DNA of 64,000 nt from Hyphomicrobium sp. (GTDB taxonomy: Bacteria; Pseudomonadota; Alphaproteobacteria; Rhizobiales; Hyphomicrobiaceae), in contig JALHOF010000004.1 of assembly GCA_022843145.1 (NCBI GenBank), positions 124,001-188,000 on the forward strand, written 5' to 3'. The notes beneath the pieces were generated by a model. That model searched no databases, was not told the DNA's origin, and worked only from the letters and a program-made list of their open reading frames with translations. The first letter of the stretch is position 1. Each line of letters opens with the position of its first letter. This document shows positions 47,586-57,058 of the stretch, piece after piece. Made by a program: the position numbers and the translations under genes.

Positions 47586-48365
47586 TTAATTCGCGACCAA
47601 CCCCAATCGTTCATTCAGCCAATTCGTCACCCGGTTATTGCAGTACGCGGCCTTGCGGTCGAAATGCATGGCAATGACCAATATCTGCTTCTCGAAATCC
47701 AGCACGGACTTGAGCTGCCCGCCGCCAACGGGCGTCTTGCTGCGCTTAACGGCACCGCAGGCCGTTACCGAATACGCCAGTTTTGCATCGCCGGAAGAGG
47801 CTGTCGGCGCGACTGTCACTGGGTTGATGTCGTAGCAGAACTCACGCCCCCCTCGAACATCCCTGCCAGCGATCTTGTACACCAATTGCTGGCTACCATA
47901 GTAAGGCGGCGCAGGCAGATCGCGCCACAGCAGGGCATCTTTGGCAAAATTGAACTGGCTTCGCTGTTCGTCGAAGTGAGCCGGGACCATCGGCCGCCAA
48001 AGTTCTCTGGTGGACGTTGCAGCGAGGTAACGATTGAACTGGTCGGGCGAGAACTGCGCGCTTGCCCTGTAAGATGTCGCGTTGCTGTAGCAGACGGACT
48101 GCTTCTTTCCGCCATTCAGCACTTTGATCGCGACGTCATCTGGAATGTTGAGCTGCTCTCGCATGAAGGCGTTGCCGCGGTCGCCATCCATGGCGCCATC
48201 GAGATAGAAAAGATAGAGAACCCCGAACAGCAGCGGGTAGAGGAGCAAGCCCGAGCGCGGACGCGCCCGTCCGATGCGCTGCTCCAATCGGAAAGGGCAA
48301 AAAATCAGGAACGCGGCGAGGGGCACGCAAACCAGCATGAGCACGGTGAAGTCATTCGGTGTCAT
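47586..48365 (-). CDS. Unknown membrane-anchored protein
   Basis: I do not recognise a family. The 259-residue protein has two N-terminal hydrophobic helices (FTVLMLVCVPLAAFLIF and LLLYPLLFGVLYLFYL) separated by a basic loop, then a soluble region of about 190 residues. That region contains paired Cys residues (SVCYSN, REFCYDINP, VTACGAV, AAYCNN), which suggests disulfides and a periplasmic location. It ends WLNERLGLVAN. It lies 66 bp after the small lipoprotein gene on the same strand and may form a pair with it. Confidence 0.7.
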   Translation of the reverse strand: MTPNDFTVLMLVCVPLAAFLIFCPFRLEQRIGRARPRSGLLLYPLLFGVLYLFYLDGAMDGDRGNAFMREQLNIPDDVAIKVLNGGKKQSVCYSNATSYRASAQFSPDQFNRYLAATSTRELWRPMVPAHFDEQRSQFNFAKDALLWRDLPAPPYYGSQQLVYKIAGRDVRGGREFCYDINPVTVAPTASSGDAKLAYSVTACGAVKRSKTPVGGGQLKSVLDFEKQILVIAMHFDRKAAYCNNRVTNWLNERLGLVAN

Positions 48366-48431
48366 CGGATTGAACCGTCGATCCTCGCAATCATGGTGTC
48401 AGTCCGGCGGCTTGACCGCGAACGGCCGCTC

Positions 48432-48776
48432 TCATGTTTGACGGTCCGCGCATCGCTTGGCGCGGCTCATGATCTCGATTGGCGGGTGCGATTCGAGCAA
48501 CGTCGCGCGGAGCGACTTCACCTGCTCGAATGCTTCCGCTTCCTTGATGCGTTTGGGAATAGCGTAGGCATTCATATACGCCATTGAGCTGCCGAGCCCG
48601 CGCTTCGCCAAAACCGGATCTTTCTCGGCCTTGCCGTTCCTGACAAGAACGTCCGCCGAACTGATCAAGGCGGCACATTCGAGGTTGGAGTCGACCCCAC
48701 CTCCTCCGGCCGGATTGCAGCCAGACAAAGCAAGGCAAGAAATGACCACCAGGGCCTTCGCTGCTTTTGACACCAT
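48432..48776 (-). CDS. Small predicted lipoprotein of unknown function
   Basis: From the ATG at 48776 (GAGGGAG about five bases upstream) the product has 114 residues. The signal KAAKALVVISCLALSGC ends in an LSGC lipobox, with Cys20 lipidated. The mature part has two more Cys (LECAALIS and AKRCADRQT) that could form a disulfide around a helical core (VLAKRGLGSSMAYMNAYA...AEAFEQVKSLRATL). A longer frame to 48914 is rejected because the signal would be internal. No family recognised. It lies upstream of the membrane-anchored protein gene. Confidence 0.72.
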   Translation of the reverse strand: MVSKAAKALVVISCLALSGCNPAGGGGVDSNLECAALISSADVLVRNGKAEKDPVLAKRGLGSSMAYMNAYAIPKRIKEAEAFEQVKSLRATLLESHPPIEIMSRAKRCADRQT

Positions 48777-49069
48777 GTTCTCCCTCGATGCCGATCGAGC
48801 ATTGTTGGCAGAATTGCTTTGAGATGTCGTAAACAGTGCAACGGCAACTACGGCTCTATTCAGAAGAAGTTCGTCACCTTCTAAGCGGCGTCGAGCGAAG
48901 TCTGGCTGCGGCAACGCTCAGCCATCGATTGCGCGCATGCGCAGATTTGCCGAGCAGCGGACTTCCGGAAAAGCCCCCATCGGTCATGGCAATTTCAGTC
49001 CCAAGGCGACCGTCGAGCCGGGGCGATTTCGTGAAACCTCGGCCCCAGACTTCATTCCAATTAGGCTTG

Positions 49070-50902
49070 TCAGGAAATGCTTGCGGTGGCGGCGTCGAGC
49101 CAGACGCGGGTTTCGGGGTCGACGAGGGGGCTTATCTCGGCGCGGACGCGGGCGTGATAGCGGTCGAGCCATTGCCTTTCGTCGGGCGACAGCATGTCCT
49201 TGACGACGAGGCGGCGATCGATCGGCGCGAGGGTCAGGGTCTCGAATCCCATCATCGCGCGGTCGCCGCCTTCGGGCACGTCGGGCGGAGTGACGAGAAT
49301 GAGGTTCTCGATGCGGATGCCGTAGGCGCCGTCCTTGTAATAGCCGGGCTCGTTCGAGAGGATCATGCCGGTTTCGAGCCGTTCCATGCCGGCGCGGCTG
49401 ATCGACTGCGGGCCCTCGTGCACGGAAAGGAAGCTGCCGACCCCGTGGCCGGTGCCGTGGTCGTAGTCGAGGCCGTGGCTCCAGAGCGCGCGGCGGGCGA
49501 AGGGATCGAGGTCGATGCCGCGCGTGCCCTTGGGGAAGCGCGCGGTGTCGATGGCGATGTGGCCCTTCAAGACGAGCGTGAAGCGCTCGCGCATCTCGCG
49601 CGTGGGTTTGCCGATAGCGACGGTGCGGGTGATGTCGGTGGTGCCGTCCTGGTATTGACCGCCCGAGTCGATCAGGAACAGCTCGCCCTTCTGCAGCTTG
49701 CGATTGCTGGTCTCGGTGACGCGATAATGCACGATCGCGCCGTTGGGGCCGGAGCCGGAGATGGTGTCGAACGAAATCTCCTTCAGCGCGTTCGTGTCGT
49801 GGCGGAAAGCCTCGAGCCTGGTCACGGCTTGGATCTCGTCGAGTTTTCCGGACGGCGCCTCGCGGTCGAGCCAGGCGAGGAAGCGGCACACGGCGGCGCC
49901 GTCACGCAGGTGGGCTGAGCGCGTGCCCTTGATCTCGGCCGCGTTCTTGATCGCCTTCATGGCGACGATCGGATCGGACCCGCGCACGACGCGCTTCTTG
50001 CCGCCGAGTTTGCGCTCGATCCACGACGCGGCAGCGCCTGCGTTGAGCCGGACGCGTTTGCCGGACTGTTTCAAAGCGTCGAGGCGCTCGGCCAGCTTGG
50101 CGGGTGGATGAAGGCGCGCGATCGGCGTGAGGTGCGCTTTCGCGGCGGCGCCGGCTTTCGCCGGATCGACGAACAGTTCCGGCTTGGCGCTGGCGTGGAC
50201 GATGGCGAACGCGAGTACGACGGGTGTGTGCAGCACGTCCGCGCCGCGGATGTTGAACAACCACGCGATGCTGTCGGTCGTGGTGAGTACGATGGCGTCG
50301 TGGCCGTCGTCCTTCAACCGCTTCTGCAATGCCGCGATCTTGTCGTCGGCCGTGCGGCCGGCGAGCGAGGTCGGGTGCGGGACGATTTCTGCTGCGCGGG
50401 AGACGTCGCCCATGCTGGTCTCGAGCCGCGCCTTGCCCCACAGTTTGTCAACGAGGTTGCCCGACACCGGTCTGAGGCGAATGCCTTTGGCGGCGAGCGT
50501 CGTGCGGGCGCGCTCGACCTGGGCGACGGTGAGCAGCCACGGGTCGAAGCCGACGACGGCGCCGGACGGCAAGGTCTCGGCCATCCATTCGGTCAGGTTG
50601 CCCGGCAACTCGACGATCTCGAAGAGGCTCTGATCGAGCTGGTTGCGCGCCTGCACCCGGTAGCGTCCGTCGACGAACACGGCAGCACGTTTAGTTGCCA
50701 CGACGGCGTTGCCGGCGGAGCCGGTAAAGCCGGTCAGCCACGCCAGCCGTTCGGCCGAGGCGGGCACGTATTCGCCCTGGTGCTCGTCGGCGCGGGGGAT
50801 GATGTAGGCGTCGAGGCCGCGCCGGGCGAGAAGCTGGCGGAGGGCTGCGACGCGGCCGGCAGCGGCGGTGGGCGGGGTGGGATTTTCGAAGTTTTGGAAC
50901 AT
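49070..50902 (-). CDS. Aminopeptidase P family protein (Xaa-Pro aminopeptidase)
   Basis: The 610-residue cytoplasmic metallopeptidase removes N-terminal residues before proline. It has the three-part layout of long APP enzymes: two creatinase-like N-terminal domains (IIPRADEHQGEYVPASAERLAWLTGFTGSAG; later LTTTDSIAWLFNIRGADV) and a pita-bread catalytic domain. Metal ligands are visible as LIDSGGQYQDGTTDITRT (two Asp), GTGHGVGSFL (His), SNEPGYYKDG (Glu) and RIENLIL (Glu). Length agrees with eukaryotic-like APP1 relatives in alphaproteobacteria. It is divergent from the small DUF1127-like gene. Confidence 0.93.
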   Translation of the reverse strand: MFQNFENPTPPTAAAGRVAALRQLLARRGLDAYIIPRADEHQGEYVPASAERLAWLTGFTGSAGNAVVATKRAAVFVDGRYRVQARNQLDQSLFEIVELPGNLTEWMAETLPSGAVVGFDPWLLTVAQVERARTTLAAKGIRLRPVSGNLVDKLWGKARLETSMGDVSRAAEIVPHPTSLAGRTADDKIAALQKRLKDDGHDAIVLTTTDSIAWLFNIRGADVLHTPVVLAFAIVHASAKPELFVDPAKAGAAAKAHLTPIARLHPPAKLAERLDALKQSGKRVRLNAGAAASWIERKLGGKKRVVRGSDPIVAMKAIKNAAEIKGTRSAHLRDGAAVCRFLAWLDREAPSGKLDEIQAVTRLEAFRHDTNALKEISFDTISGSGPNGAIVHYRVTETSNRKLQKGELFLIDSGGQYQDGTTDITRTVAIGKPTREMRERFTLVLKGHIAIDTARFPKGTRGIDLDPFARRALWSHGLDYDHGTGHGVGSFLSVHEGPQSISRAGMERLETGMILSNEPGYYKDGAYGIRIENLILVTPPDVPEGGDRAMMGFETLTLAPIDRRLVVKDMLSPDERQWLDRYHARVRAEISPLVDPETRVWLDAATASIS

Positions 50903-51181
50903 GCGTCTTTCATAGCATTCCGCCGCCGAACGGCAACGAACCGGGGTCGGACGGTTGCGGAATTATGGCAGTTGCGGCGGCGGGCGGTGCAAAAATGCGG
51001 ATTCATGCATGTCTCGCAGGGCTGTACTGCTACTTCCGATCTACCGAACGAGTGCAATGCAGCATACCTTGTTCGGTGACGGATCCGGGACGCGATGCCG
51101 AACACGGCAAGCCCCGGAACATGAGCAGGAACTTTCATTCGGCATAAGCCGGAGTTCGTTCCCAACAGAGTTGAGATGATC

Positions 51182-51424
51182 ATGAGCACGATCAATATGA
51201 CCGCATCGTCGGTCGCCGCATCGCATACCGAAGACGCCCGTCCGAGCATCTTTTCCCGGCTTCTGGACGGTTTCGCCAACTATCAGTCGCGGCTGGCGCG
51301 CAGCTATGTCGACCAGCACCTGAAGCGCTTCTCGGACGAGGAGCTGAAGGAGATGGGCTACGGCGGCATAGACGTCGCGCGTATTCGGGCCGCACACGAG
51401 AACGCGCCGCAGCATTGGATCTGA
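51182..51424 (+). CDS. Small DUF1127-like protein
   Basis: The 80-residue protein has a disordered N-terminus and a C-terminal arginine-containing helix pair (LARSYVDQHLKRFSDEELKEMGYGGIDVARIRAAHE) similar to DUF1127/YjiS domains, which are common in alphaproteobacteria and have been linked to RNA turnover and metabolic regulation. Start at the ATG at 51182; another ATG lies six bases earlier. A strong hairpin follows the stop. Similarity to DUF1127 is judged by pattern only. Confidence 0.68.
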   Translation: MSTINMTASSVAASHTEDARPSIFSRLLDGFANYQSRLARSYVDQHLKRFSDEELKEMGYGGIDVARIRAAHENAPQHWI

Positions 51425-51446
51425 ATCCGGCTGCACGTCGCGAAGG

Positions 51447-51476
51447 ACGTCCTGGCTGGGAAACCGGTCAGGACGT
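51447..51476. terminator. Strong GAAA-loop hairpin after the DUF1127-like gene
   Basis: ACGTCCTG (51447-51454) pairs with CAGGACGT (51469-51476), and the inner GCTGG/CCGGT (with two wobble pairs) closes a GAAA tetraloop, making about 13 bp. It lies 23 bp after the stop and 77 bp before the end of convergent prmA. There is no U-run on either strand. Confidence 0.6.
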
Positions 51477-51552
51477 GTGAGTTGCGGAGCACGGTCGCAC
51501 TTGTCCGGTTCGCGGATATGGGCGGGCGTGCTCTTTGCTTATCAGGAGCGCG

Positions 51553-52512
51553 TCAGGCTCGTCGCCGGAGCTGCTGACGCCGGGGTGGCGCACGGCGGGC
51601 GAGTGTCAAGGTCGACCAGCCGGTAACACGGTCGTGGGCGACGAGATCGAACCCCGACGCCACGTATGTGGCGATCACGGCGGGAGCTTGCGGGGTCAAT
51701 AAGCCCGAAAGCACGAGTGCCGCGCCCGGTTCGGCGATCGTGGCGATGTCACCCGAGAGCGCAATCAGCGGCCCGGCGAGGATGTTGGCGATCACGAGGT
51801 CGAACGGCGCACGGTTGCGTACGACCGGCGCTCCGACGCCGTCGGCGTAGGCGACCTTGACGCGCGCACCTGCACCGTTCTGTCGCATGTTGGATGCCGC
51901 GACGACGACGGACTGGTGGTCGATGTCGGTGGCCAGGATGCGGGCGCGCGGCAGCACACGCGAGACGGCGATAGCGAGAACGCCCGAGCCGCTGCCGAGG
52001 TCGAGCACGTTCGAGAACGCGCGCCGCCGCGTGAGACGGTCAATGGCGGTGAGGCAGCCGTATGTGGTGGCGTGGTGAGCGGTGCCGAAGGCTTCGCCGG
52101 CGTCGATCAGGATGGCGTTGGGACCGCGCTGCACACGATGGCGGTCGTGACTGCCGTGGATGGTGAAGCGGCCGGCGGATACGGGTGGCAACGCGGCCTG
52201 CGACAGCGCCACCCAGTTGAGATCGGGGATGTCCTCGGGCTGCAGCGCGGGCAACGGCCGGCCCATCAGTTCTTGGAGAGCATGATGCATGGCGTGAGCG
52301 TCGGGTTTTTCCGAGAAATAGGCCTCGATCCGCCAGCCACCGCCCGCCGTGCCGGGACCAGCCTGCACCGAATGCTTACTAGAATCCGAAGGCGCGACCT
52401 CGAACATGGTCAGCGCATCGGGCGCCGGGTCGATGAGATCCTGCAACGCGCCGGATAGCGCGCGTGCGGTATCGCGGTCGTCGGCGACGGCGAACAGCTT
52501 GAACTGGGTCAT
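51553..52512 (-). CDS. prmA: Ribosomal protein L11 methyltransferase
   Basis: PrmA trimethylates ribosomal protein L11 using SAM. The 319-residue product has the N-terminal substrate-recognition region (residues ~1-110) with DLNWVALSQ, then GEAFGTAHHATTYGCL, the SAM-binding LDLGSGSGVLAIAVS, and the catalytic-loop VIANILAGPLIAL. Usual PrmA has GTGHHATT, so the Ala in GTAHHATT is a small variation. The Arg-rich C-terminal tail is not typical of the fold. The upstream gene on the same strand is the DUF3754 gene. Confidence 0.93.
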   Translation of the reverse strand: MTQFKLFAVADDRDTARALSGALQDLIDPAPDALTMFEVAPSDSSKHSVQAGPGTAGGGWRIEAYFSEKPDAHAMHHALQELMGRPLPALQPEDIPDLNWVALSQAALPPVSAGRFTIHGSHDRHRVQRGPNAILIDAGEAFGTAHHATTYGCLTAIDRLTRRRAFSNVLDLGSGSGVLAIAVSRVLPRARILATDIDHQSVVVAASNMRQNGAGARVKVAYADGVGAPVVRNRAPFDLVIANILAGPLIALSGDIATIAEPGAALVLSGLLTPQAPAVIATYVASGFDLVAHDRVTGWSTLTLARRAPPRRQQLRRRA

Positions 52513-52594
52513 AGGTTCTTTCGGTGCGATGGTGACGCCGTCGGGGGCCGCGCCGCGTCGAGGTTTGCCTCGGAGCGGCCCACAAAAGCGCGCG

Positions 52595-54100
52595 TCAGTC
52601 GAAGATGCTGGCGGAGGCGGCCCCTGGGCCAGTGCCCATCTCCTTCTTGGGGGTTTGCCCGTTCAGCCCCTCGAACTCGAAGCCTTCGGCGCTTTGAGGA
52701 TCGGGCAATTCGTCGAGGAAGCTATCCCATTTGGCGTCGAGATGCGCCGCGGCCTTCTGCGGCGACATGACGTGGAGATATCCGTCGGGGCCCTCGGTGA
52801 CGAGTCCATCGGCCATCAGGCGGCGCAGCGCATCCTCGAGATCGAAGTTCACTTCGACGCCGAAGCTCGAATAGAGGTACTGTTCGATGGCCGAGTCGAT
52901 GGCCGGCAGGTCGCGATGCCGCGCGCGCTCCTTGAGCAGCACGGTATAGAGCAGCATCTCCTCTTTCACGTCTTCCTCGGCCGCGCGGTCGGCGAGCTTC
53001 AGCATGACGCCGCGGTTGTCGGCCATCGCGTGGAAGTAGAGGTTCTGCGCCATGACGACCATGTAGCGCTGTTTCTGGTTCATGAAATTCATGGCCTGGC
53101 GGAAGGCGATGGTGCCGAGGCCGAACACGGCGCCCGCCGCGGCGATCGGGTTCGACGCGACCAGCGCAAGCTTGCCGGCGGCGCCGATGGCGCCCATGCC
53201 GAGCCCGCCCGTCGTTGTGACGCCGAGCTTGACCTTGTCCATCAAGCGGAACTTCACTTGGGTATTCGGGAACACCATTTCGATGTCGCTGCGCGGGATG
53301 TTCTTGAAGAGCTTCATGTAGATGTTGCCCTCCTTGACCTGGGCGGGCAGCATCGCGCGAAGCTTCTTGACGCGCTTCTCGGCCTCCTCGCGGGTAATCT
53401 TGTCGCGCGCCATCTCGTCTTTCACGCGCGCCTCGAACGGCTTCAGCTTGAACAGCAGGAACAACCGCTGGAAGATCGGCACGTCGAATTCCTCCTTGCG
53501 GAGGAACTTGCGGATGTTGCGCCGCTCGCCCTTCACCTTCGACGCGCCGCGATAAAAGATGAGGCATTCCTCGAAGGCGCCGAAGTCGACGTGCAGGTCG
53601 AGGCCGTAGTGCGTCTCGCGCGTCATGATGATCTCGACCGCGGACGGGTCGATGCGGCGGTAGTTGGCCTGCTCGAGGATCGACGTCATATGCGAGACGA
53701 CGCGCTTCTGCATCACCTTGCGTTCGGCGTCGGTGAACTTGCGCGTCAGGAGAAGATCGGTATCGGGGTTGAACGGCTCGTAGGTCTGTTCGAGCTCAAG
53801 CAGATCGGCGGAATACTTCTGCTGCCGCCAGTAGTCGAGATAGCGGAAGAAGCGGCGCACGTCCTGCGCCTGTCCGGGTGCCCAGGCCGATGCGACAGTG
53901 AGGCGGTCCATGAGCGCGAAGCGGGTGACGGGAATGAATTTCTCGCGCGCGTCATTGGCGTCGATCCGCAGCACGGCGTCGACCGCCTTGGTTTCGGCGA
54001 TCACCTCCTCGGGCAGGGGCGCGCCGGGGGCCGCCGCGAACGGCGCCGTTCCGGTGCCGACCGGGGGAATGGCGTGCGTGCTGGCTTGGGCCGAGGACAT
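52595..54100 (-). CDS. DUF3754 (TMEM143-like) protein
   Basis: The 501-residue protein contains the DUF3754 region: ETHYGLDLHVDFGAFEECLIFYRG, the KMxxLKPFEAR-type segment (LLFKLKPFEARVKDEM), and KLFKNIPRSDIEMVFPNTQVKF. A Gly/Ala-rich hydrophobic stretch (GVTTTGGLGMGAIGAAGKLAL...AAGAVFGLGTIAF) near residues 300-345 may insert in the membrane. A C-terminal winged-helix-like part (AIEQYLYSSFGVEVNFDLEDALRRL) follows. Human TMEM143 is a distant relative; the biochemical role is unknown. The ATG at 54100 has GGAG nine bases upstream; the frame to 54274 is not used. Confidence 0.85.
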   Translation of the reverse strand: MSSAQASTHAIPPVGTGTAPFAAAPGAPLPEEVIAETKAVDAVLRIDANDAREKFIPVTRFALMDRLTVASAWAPGQAQDVRRFFRYLDYWRQQKYSADLLELEQTYEPFNPDTDLLLTRKFTDAERKVMQKRVVSHMTSILEQANYRRIDPSAVEIIMTRETHYGLDLHVDFGAFEECLIFYRGASKVKGERRNIRKFLRKEEFDVPIFQRLFLLFKLKPFEARVKDEMARDKITREEAEKRVKKLRAMLPAQVKEGNIYMKLFKNIPRSDIEMVFPNTQVKFRLMDKVKLGVTTTGGLGMGAIGAAGKLALVASNPIAAAGAVFGLGTIAFRQAMNFMNQKQRYMVVMAQNLYFHAMADNRGVMLKLADRAAEEDVKEEMLLYTVLLKERARHRDLPAIDSAIEQYLYSSFGVEVNFDLEDALRRLMADGLVTEGPDGYLHVMSPQKAAAHLDAKWDSFLDELPDPQSAEGFEFEGLNGQTPKKEMGTGPGAASASIFD

Positions 54101-54449
54101 GATGTCGATCTCCTGAACGCGCAGTCTAGGCTCGTGTCTTGCCCGTGTTCCAGGCCGGGATCCGTCGCACGGCCGGGCCTCGCCGGCTGCTCCGCGTGGA
54201 ACATGCCTCGGAACGCCGGATAGCTTGGCGCTGGTCGTCTGGAGCCCCCCGGCCCACATGTTTACGGCGGGCAACCACTCCTTGTCGAGAATAGCGCGGG
54301 ATCGGATCGAGATTTTGACGAGGCACGCTGTTCAACTGTATTCTCCGCACGCATGGGTGGAGCTCATGGGACGAATAGTCGGATAGGTCAGCGTTGAGCT
54401 CAGATCATTGATAACTAGGCATTTACTGTCTGTTCACGACGATTGCAGA
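54101..54449. other. Divergent intergenic region between the DUF3754 and J-domain genes
   Basis: The 349-bp region is AT-richer than its flanks around 54340-54440 and should contain both promoters. I see no convincing -35/-10 pair, repeat or RNA. A TTG start for the J-domain protein at 54408 falls inside it. Confidence 0.4.
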
Positions 54450-56297
54450 ATGCTGGACCGCCACAGTAGCGCCGTGGTTGTGTCGGAAAGAATTCACACG
54501 GAAAGCAATGGCGCGCTTGGGGGCCGACTAGTGCACCGCAGTCGACAATTACGAGTTGCGAAGTTGATGACGCTGTTGGTGGGCGCTGGTTTGATTCAGT
54601 TCGCCGCCACAGACGTCGCGCGCGCCGTCGTTCCTGAAAGCGTCGCCATGCCGTTCGACTGCTCAGTCGATGGGCCGCGCATCGTCATGAAGCCATCGGA
54701 CACGCGCAGCTATGCCGTGATCGGGCATCGCGAGGAGCGCGCCGTCACGGCCTGCACCGGGACCGGCGCTGCGGATTGCCGGACGATGATGGCGCATCGG
54801 TTCGCGATCTCCTGCGGCGGACGCCGGGTGGCATGGATGCGGGTGGTCGCTGCGGCGCGGCGCACGGCATCGCGCGATATGTGGATCGAGGATGGCCGCA
54901 TGCATCTTGCGGTCGACCGGCGCGGCGAGGCCGACGACCGATGCGACGGCACTGCGCAGCGCGGGCGCGCGCGGCCGAATGCGGACGGGCCCAGCGGCAG
55001 CCGGTTCGGATTGCCATTGATGGAGTGTCTGCCTTGGCAGCGCGGACGACGGCTGGCAACGGTTGCGTTTCCACCGGGGTTCGCCCCGCTGGGCGAAATT
55101 GGAGCGCGCATTCAGATCGGCGGTAGCGTGACCTCCGACGTGACGGCCGCCGCCTATAGCACAGCCAATGGCGGAGGGTATTCGGCGCCGCCATCCATCG
55201 TCGCGACGGACCTGGAAACGGTGCCCGTATCGCCAAACGTCATTCTTACTCAGAAGCAGCAATCGCCGCTCGATCAGGAATCGGCACGTCTCGAACGCGC
55301 CAACATGACGGCGGATCAGCTTGCTTCGGCCACCGCTATCCCGGCGGCGCTGACGGGTTCTGACACGTCGCGAACCTGGGTGACTCTGGTTCGCCCGGAG
55401 ACGATGGCCGACGCAATAAGTCTTGCGCGGGGGCCATCCGGCTTCGTCTGGATTGCGGCGACGACGCTGGCGGCATTGCTCGCGGTGGCGGCGTTCGCGG
55501 TGTGGCGGATGGAGCGGGCGTCGGTGAGCGTCGCGTCGCGGCAACGCGGCATGGATTCGGCGACGTTCGGCGTGCGATCCGAGGCGGCAACCGAGCCGGC
55601 GAGCGTGCATGCGAGCACGGCGGTACCGCCATCGCGGAAACATGATAATGCGGATCCGCAGCAATCGTCGAATGCGGGATCGGCGCCGACCGAGGCCGCA
55701 AACGCGGCCGCAGCCGCGCGCCCTGCGGGCGAGGGACTTCGCGCCACGCTGCGCAATGCGGCGTCGCGGTTCAGCGGAGCTGCGCCGAAGCGACCCGCCG
55801 AAACCAGCGTCACCAATGCAGCGGCCTCGGTGACGGCGCTGATCGAACAGGCGAACGGCTCGCTCGATGTGCTGCGCGGCGCGCCGCCGTTGCGCGAAGT
55901 GCTCGAGCAGGAGATCGGCGTCATCCGGCAGCGGCTGGCGATCGTCAAGGCGCAGGCCAGCGATGGACCGGAGGCGGCGCACAAAGCCGCGCCCGCCTTC
56001 CGCACGCTGGTCCGCGATCTCGAGCGCGTGCGCCGGATCTCGGAAAGCGCTGCGCTGAGCTTCTCGCGCGAGCGCGTGACAGGGCGGCTGCCAAGAACAC
56101 GCAGCGAGGCCTATGACGTGCTGGGCGTGAATGCAGATGTGAGCGATCAGACGCTGAAGAAGCTCGTCGATGCGCTGCGCATGTGCTGGCATCCGGACCT
56201 CGCTCGGGACGAGCCGGACCGGCTGCTGCGCGAGGAGCGCATCAAGTGCATCAACGTCGCGTGGGAGTTGATTTCGGGCAAGCGCGCGGTCGCGTGA
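54450..56297 (+). CDS. Membrane protein with C-terminal J-domain
   Basis: From the ATG at 54450 the product has 615 residues. Near the N-terminus is a signal-anchor-like segment (LMTLLVGAGLIQFAATDVARA). A presumed periplasmic region of about 270 residues has four Cys in its first half (DCSVDG, TACTG, DCRTMM, ISCGG) and a GARIQIGGSVTSDV segment. A second membrane helix (FVWIAATTLAALLAVAAFAVW) leads to a cytoplasmic Ala-rich linker, and the last ~65 residues are a J-domain (EAYDVLGVNADVSDQTLKKLV...WHPDLA with HPD). It may recruit DnaK to the inner membrane. Start uncertain: TTG 54408 and GTG 54531 are alternatives. Confidence 0.75.
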   Translation: MLDRHSSAVVVSERIHTESNGALGGRLVHRSRQLRVAKLMTLLVGAGLIQFAATDVARAVVPESVAMPFDCSVDGPRIVMKPSDTRSYAVIGHREERAVTACTGTGAADCRTMMAHRFAISCGGRRVAWMRVVAAARRTASRDMWIEDGRMHLAVDRRGEADDRCDGTAQRGRARPNADGPSGSRFGLPLMECLPWQRGRRLATVAFPPGFAPLGEIGARIQIGGSVTSDVTAAAYSTANGGGYSAPPSIVATDLETVPVSPNVILTQKQQSPLDQESARLERANMTADQLASATAIPAALTGSDTSRTWVTLVRPETMADAISLARGPSGFVWIAATTLAALLAVAAFAVWRMERASVSVASRQRGMDSATFGVRSEAATEPASVHASTAVPPSRKHDNADPQQSSNAGSAPTEAANAAAAARPAGEGLRATLRNAASRFSGAAPKRPAETSVTNAAASVTALIEQANGSLDVLRGAPPLREVLEQEIGVIRQRLAIVKAQASDGPEAAHKAAPAFRTLVRDLERVRRISESAALSFSRERVTGRLPRTRSEAYDVLGVNADVSDQTLKKLVDALRMCWHPDLARDEPDRLLREERIKCINVAWELISGKRAVA

Positions 56298-56384
56298 TCG
56301 GGCAGTCTCGGGCGGACGGCTTGCGGGCAGCGCGCGGACGGGTTTTGACGCATCGCGCGACGCTGCCGCTTGCGGAGGATCGCG

Positions 56385-57056
56385 ATGCCGGCCACCGACA
56401 CGACACGCGACGGCGAGCGGCGGCGGATGCTCAAAGACATCCGCGCGGCGTTCGCGCGCACGGACATGCCGTTCGGTCTCGATGAGCTCGATCCGCGCGT
56501 GATGGCGGCGCTGGCGGACGTGCCACGGCACATGTTCGTACCGGCCGAGCGACGTGCCAGCGCCTATCGCGACAAGCCGCTGCCGATCGGCCTCGGCCAG
56601 ACCATCTCGCAACCGTTCATCGTCGCGCTCATGACGCACCTTCTGCGGTTGGATCCGGCCTCGCGCGTGCTCGAGATCGGAACCGGTTCGGGCTACCAGG
56701 CCGCGGTTTTGTCGCGGCTGGCGGCGCACGTCTACACCATCGAAATCGTCGCGACTCTCGCGAAGCTGGCCGCCGAAGCGCTCGCACGGTTCGGCGCGAC
56801 GAACGTCACCGCGCGTGTGGGCGATGGCTATGGCGGTTGGCCGTCGGAAGCGCCGTTCGATGCGATCATCGTGACCGCGGCGCCAGATCACGTGCCACCC
56901 GCGCTGGTCGAGCAGTTGGCGCGGGGCGGGCGGTTGGTGATTCCCGTCGGGATCGAGGAGCAGAGCCTGATGGTGATCGAGAAATCAGCCGACGGAACCG
57001 CCCGCACCACGACGATCGTTCCGGTGCGGTTCGTCCCGTTGACGCGGGAATCTTAG
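56385..57056 (+). CDS. pcm: Protein-L-isoaspartate O-methyltransferase
   Basis: The 223-residue enzyme methylates L-isoaspartyl residues in damaged proteins, starting their repair. Motifs are DKPLPIGLGQTISQPFIVALMT, the SAM-binding RVLEIGTGSGYQAAVLSRLA, GDGYGGWPSEAPFDAIIVTAA, and LARGGRLVIPVG. The ATG at 56385 has GGAG seven bases upstream; a TTG at 56370 is possible. It follows the J-domain gene by 87 bp on the same strand, and is convergent with the RTX gene. Confidence 0.93.
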   Translation: MPATDTTRDGERRRMLKDIRAAFARTDMPFGLDELDPRVMAALADVPRHMFVPAERRASAYRDKPLPIGLGQTISQPFIVALMTHLLRLDPASRVLEIGTGSGYQAAVLSRLAAHVYTIEIVATLAKLAAEALARFGATNVTARVGDGYGGWPSEAPFDAIIVTAAPDHVPPALVEQLARGGRLVIPVGIEEQSLMVIEKSADGTARTTTIVPVRFVPLTRES

Positions 57057-57058
57057 TG

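Noticed and set aside
54663-56891. 742-residue minus-strand frame opposite the J-domain and pcm genes
   Set aside because: Arg-rich antisense shadow; both plus-strand genes have firm motifs.
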